Part shown: one piece after another, positions 61,888 through 64,000 of the stretch
Numbering within the stretch: position 1 is the first letter of the stretch
How the letters are laid out: each line of letters opens with the position of its first letter
Assembly (NCBI RefSeq): GCF_002946835.1
Contig: NZ_CP026652.1
Location: 3,348,001 to 3,412,000, forward strand
Length of the DNA stretch: 64,000 nucleotides
Direction of reading: 5' to 3'
Source: Streptomyces dengpaensis
GTDB taxonomy: Bacteria; Actinomycetota; Actinomycetes; Streptomycetales; Streptomycetaceae
Notes under the pieces: generated by a model
The model's input: only the letters and a program-made list of their open reading frames with translations
The model's database searches: none
Told to the model about the DNA's origin: nothing
Position numbers and translations under genes: made by a program

Positions 61888-62271
61888 GTGTCCACCTCAA
61901 CGGAAACGCAGTTCGAGGACGGTACTCCCGTCAGGTTCCTGCTCACTCCCGTTCAGGGCGCGGTGCTGCCCGAACCGGACGACGACCTTCCCGAGGGCAT
62001 GGGGACCGCTGTCCCCGTCGCCACGGGCGGCGGAGCGGTCGCGACCTTCGCCGTCGGTACCCTGCGCCGGGCGCTGCGGCCGCTCGGCCCGCTGCTCCAG
62101 GAAGTCCACGACGCGGTCCAGGCCGCACCCGAGCCGCCCTCCGAGCTGAGCGTGACCTTCGGGGTCCAGGTCGGTCAGGACCTCAAGCTGGGGATCGTCG
62201 GCGGCAACGGACAGGCCCACCTCACGGTGACCGCCACCTGGAACCCGCCGACGCCCCCGCGCGCGGAGTGA
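61888..62271 (+). CDS. CU044_2847-family protein
   Basis: This 127-residue protein matches the actinobacterial CU044_2847 family, which accompanies trypsin-like and VMAP-type conflict proteins. It has TPVRFLLTPVQGAVLPEPDD near the start, a central helix (LGPLLQEVHDAVQAAP) and the typical end LSVTFGVQVGQDLKLGIVG with AHLTVTATWNPP. I take the GTG at 61888; the longer frame from 61849 is not conserved in style. It precedes the trypsin-like gene by 3 bases. The molecular job is unknown; by association it is a small component of the conflict system. Confidence 0.82.
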   Translation: MSTSTETQFEDGTPVRFLLTPVQGAVLPEPDDDLPEGMGTAVPVATGGGAVATFAVGTLRRALRPLGPLLQEVHDAVQAAPEPPSELSVTFGVQVGQDLKLGIVGGNGQAHLTVTATWNPPTPPRAE

Positions 62272-62274
62272 TCC

Positions 62275-64000
62275 GTGGGGTGGTTCAGGGCCCGCGGGTC
62301 CATGGACGGGGGCACCCCGGTCGCGTGCGTGGCATCCGTACGACGCACCCGGGACGGCAAGGTGGCGGGGGCGGGCCTCATTCTTGGCGCCGACACGGTG
62401 CTGACGTGCGCCCATGTCGTCAACGACGCCCTGGGCAGGGGCCTGTTCGAGGCCTCGGCACCGGGTCCTGACGAGATCCCCGTCGAGCTGAGGGGGCCAC
62501 GCGGCCACGACCGGTATCCCGCGCGCGTGGCGCACTGGATCGCGCCGCGCACCAGGGACGGCCGCGTGGTCGTCGAGGGCGACAGCGAGTGGCTGGGCGA
62601 CCTCGCCGTCCTGCGGGTCGACGCGCCGGACGACGCCGTCCACCCGCCGGCCCGCCGGATCGCGATGGAGGCAGGTCAGGAGGTGCGCGCCTGGCACGGC
62701 AGCGCGGGCGGCCCCACCTTCGCCGACCTCACGGTCAAGTCCGCCGACGGTGGTCCCTTCGGTTACCTCGACGGGGTGGCCACCGGCATGGCCGTCGGCC
62801 CCGGCTACAGCGGCGGCCCCCTGTGGTGCGAGGAGGACAAGGCCGTGGTCGGTCTCGTCGTCGCGCACTTCATGCCGCCCCGCGACCCGCACACCGGCGG
62901 CTACGCACCCCACAGCCCCCAGCATCTGATCCGGCGCAGCTGGGGCATTCCCTGGCAGCGCGTCGAGGCCGAACTGCGCTCCGCGGGCGCCCTGGACACG
63001 CAGGACCTCCCGCACGCCGACGTCGACGACCCGGCCCACCTCCTGCTCGCGGAGGAGATCGACCGCGCGTTCCCGTCCTCGTCCGGGCGTGGCGACGTCG
63101 CCCGTGAACTGGCCCGCGCCTGCGGTGTCGGGGCGGGCAGCGAGGTGACACCGCCGACGGTCGAGGAGTTCGCGGAGTTCCTCCTCACGCATCCGCGCGC
63201 CCTGGCGGCCCTCACCGAGGTCCTGCGGCGCAGGGACGCGTCGGCGGCCGACCGCATCCTGACCGCGGGCCGCCTCGCCCGCGGACCCCGGCTGCTCTCC
63301 CCCCGCGAGTACACCCGCCTGCACCAGCTCCTTCGGGGCGTCGAGAAGGCGGTGCTCGCGCGGTTCGGTGAGGCGGTGCGCGCCGCGCTGCCACTGGCCG
63401 CCGCGTTCCCCGGGGGCGGCAGCCTGGACGCGCTGCTCGACCACCTGGAGGCGCTGCACGGCGACGGCCGCTCGGACGACGGCGGGCCGCGGGTTCCGGC
63501 GCTGCTGCGCGTCATCGAGTACGTCAGTGTGCTGTGCCCCGGGCCGCAGCGCGCGGGTCTGCGCATGTGGTCAGACGGGGTGATCACCCGGCTCGGCATT
63601 CCGCGTTCGGCGCTGGCCGAGCGGCGCTCGGACGCCCAGGAATGGGCGCGTGAGATACGGAACCGGTCCGTGCGCGTACGGGTGCTTGTGGAGGTGCGGC
63701 GGGCGGAGCCGGGGCGGCACCGGCTGCGGATCTGGTGCGACGAGGGCGCGGGGCCCCGGCAGGTGTCGGCCACGGCCGCCGTCTCCTACTCGGCCTCGGA
63801 GGGGGCGCGCGAGCTGCTGCGCGTCCTGGAGTCCCTCGGCCCCTCCGCCGTGGACGGCCGGCGCCCGCTGGTGGAGGTCCTGGTCGACCGCACCAGCCTC
63901 AACCTGCCCGTCGACGAATGGGAGGGCGCGGCACCCGACGAGATCGTCCCGGGTGTGCTCGGGGTGGAGTTCCCGCTGGTCGTGCACTGCCCCGAACTCC
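62275..64000 (+). CDS. Trypsin-like protease fused to VMAP-type conflict domain (partial at window end)
   Basis: 575 codons are visible and the gene continues past 64000. Residues 12-210 form a trypsin-like domain with the triad in CAHVVND (His), GDLAVLRVD (Asp) and GPGYSGGPLW (Ser). A helical middle follows (VEEFAEFLLTHPRALAALTE, about 290-330) resembling effector-associated death-like domains. The end has the VMAP C-terminal pattern: VRVRVLVEVRRAEPG, HRLRIWCDEG and LVDRTSLNLPVDEWEG, then GVLGVEFPLVVH. The GTG at 62275 follows GGAG. In the systems described for multicellular bacteria, VMAP couples a MoxR or other NTPase to an effector such as a protease. The NTPase gene should lie just beyond this window. 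Confidence 0.8.
   Translation, partial: MGWFRARGSMDGGTPVACVASVRRTRDGKVAGAGLILGADTVLTCAHVVNDALGRGLFEASAPGPDEIPVELRGPRGHDRYPARVAHWIAPRTRDGRVVVEGDSEWLGDLAVLRVDAPDDAVHPPARRIAMEAGQEVRAWHGSAGGPTFADLTVKSADGGPFGYLDGVATGMAVGPGYSGGPLWCEEDKAVVGLVVAHFMPPRDPHTGGYAPHSPQHLIRRSWGIPWQRVEAELRSAGALDTQDLPHADVDDPAHLLLAEEIDRAFPSSSGRGDVARELARACGVGAGSEVTPPTVEEFAEFLLTHPRALAALTEVLRRRDASAADRILTAGRLARGPRLLSPREYTRLHQLLRGVEKAVLARFGEAVRAALPLAAAFPGGGSLDALLDHLEALHGDGRSDDGGPRVPALLRVIEYVSVLCPGPQRAGLRMWSDGVITRLGIPRSALAERRSDAQEWAREIRNRSVRVRVLVEVRRAEPGRHRLRIWCDEGAGPRQVSATAAVSYSASEGARELLRVLESLGPSAVDGRRPLVEVLVDRTSLNLPVDEWEGAAPDEIVPGVLGVEFPLVVHCPEL

Overview
The window looks like a chromosomal segment of a Streptomyces or close relative. 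The DNA is very GC rich and codons end mostly in G or C. GTG and TTG starts and stop/start overlaps are frequent. The gene families are typical of the genus: DUF397 with a DUF5753 regulator, a ygiB/ygiC-like pair, an actinobacterial sdhCDAB operon, and a five-gene set resembling decaprenylphosphoryl-arabinose synthesis. No rRNA, tRNA or CRISPR array was recognised.

Left part (1-13.4 kb). A small unknown protein is followed by a vapBC toxin-antitoxin pair with a palindromic operator, a membrane-anchored GH20 beta-N-acetylhexosaminidase, and a UraD-like protein that probably starts at CTG and seems to lack the family's catalytic histidine. Next come sdhCDAB with a clear terminator, a Uma2-family protein, a coupled DUF4132 pair, and a whiJ-like regulatory module (ATP-binding protein, XRE/DUF5753, DUF397).

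Scarred accessory region (13.4-23.1 kb). An IS630-type element sits exactly where a 2.3-kiloresidue RHS/YD-repeat protein is cut in the middle of its Hint autoprocessing domain. The toxin tip is missing, and a decapitated gene remnant lies on the other side of the IS. At the 5' end of the RHS gene a headless FG-GAP gene lies head to head with it. This looks like the debris of a polymorphic-toxin locus.

Middle part (23.1-44.3 kb). This stretch holds a second Uma2 protein, a VOC protein, and a small membrane-protein/DCC/TetR operon with two TTGAACGYGTTCAA operators. After these come an MMPL exporter next to a two-component system, an envelope island (LTA-synthase-like sulfatase, metallophosphoesterase, D,D-carboxypeptidase, YihY) and the DPA-type set GtrA, UbiA, PAP2, DprE1 and DprE2. 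A 30-bp minisatellite, a LigT-type protein and trpS end the region.

Right part (44.3-64 kb). An ECF sigma factor, a membrane partner and two related secreted proteins share a promoter motif with identical spacing. They are followed by glyA, rocD, a tiny membrane protein, a ygiC/ygiB-like pair, a MocR regulator diverging from an AhpD-like protein, and a choline/betaine locus (ABC transporter plus betB) whose betA is reduced to its two ends. A secreted protein follows. At the right edge a CU044_2847 protein leads into a trypsin-like/VMAP protein that runs out of the window, a predicted NTP-dependent conflict or counter-invader system.
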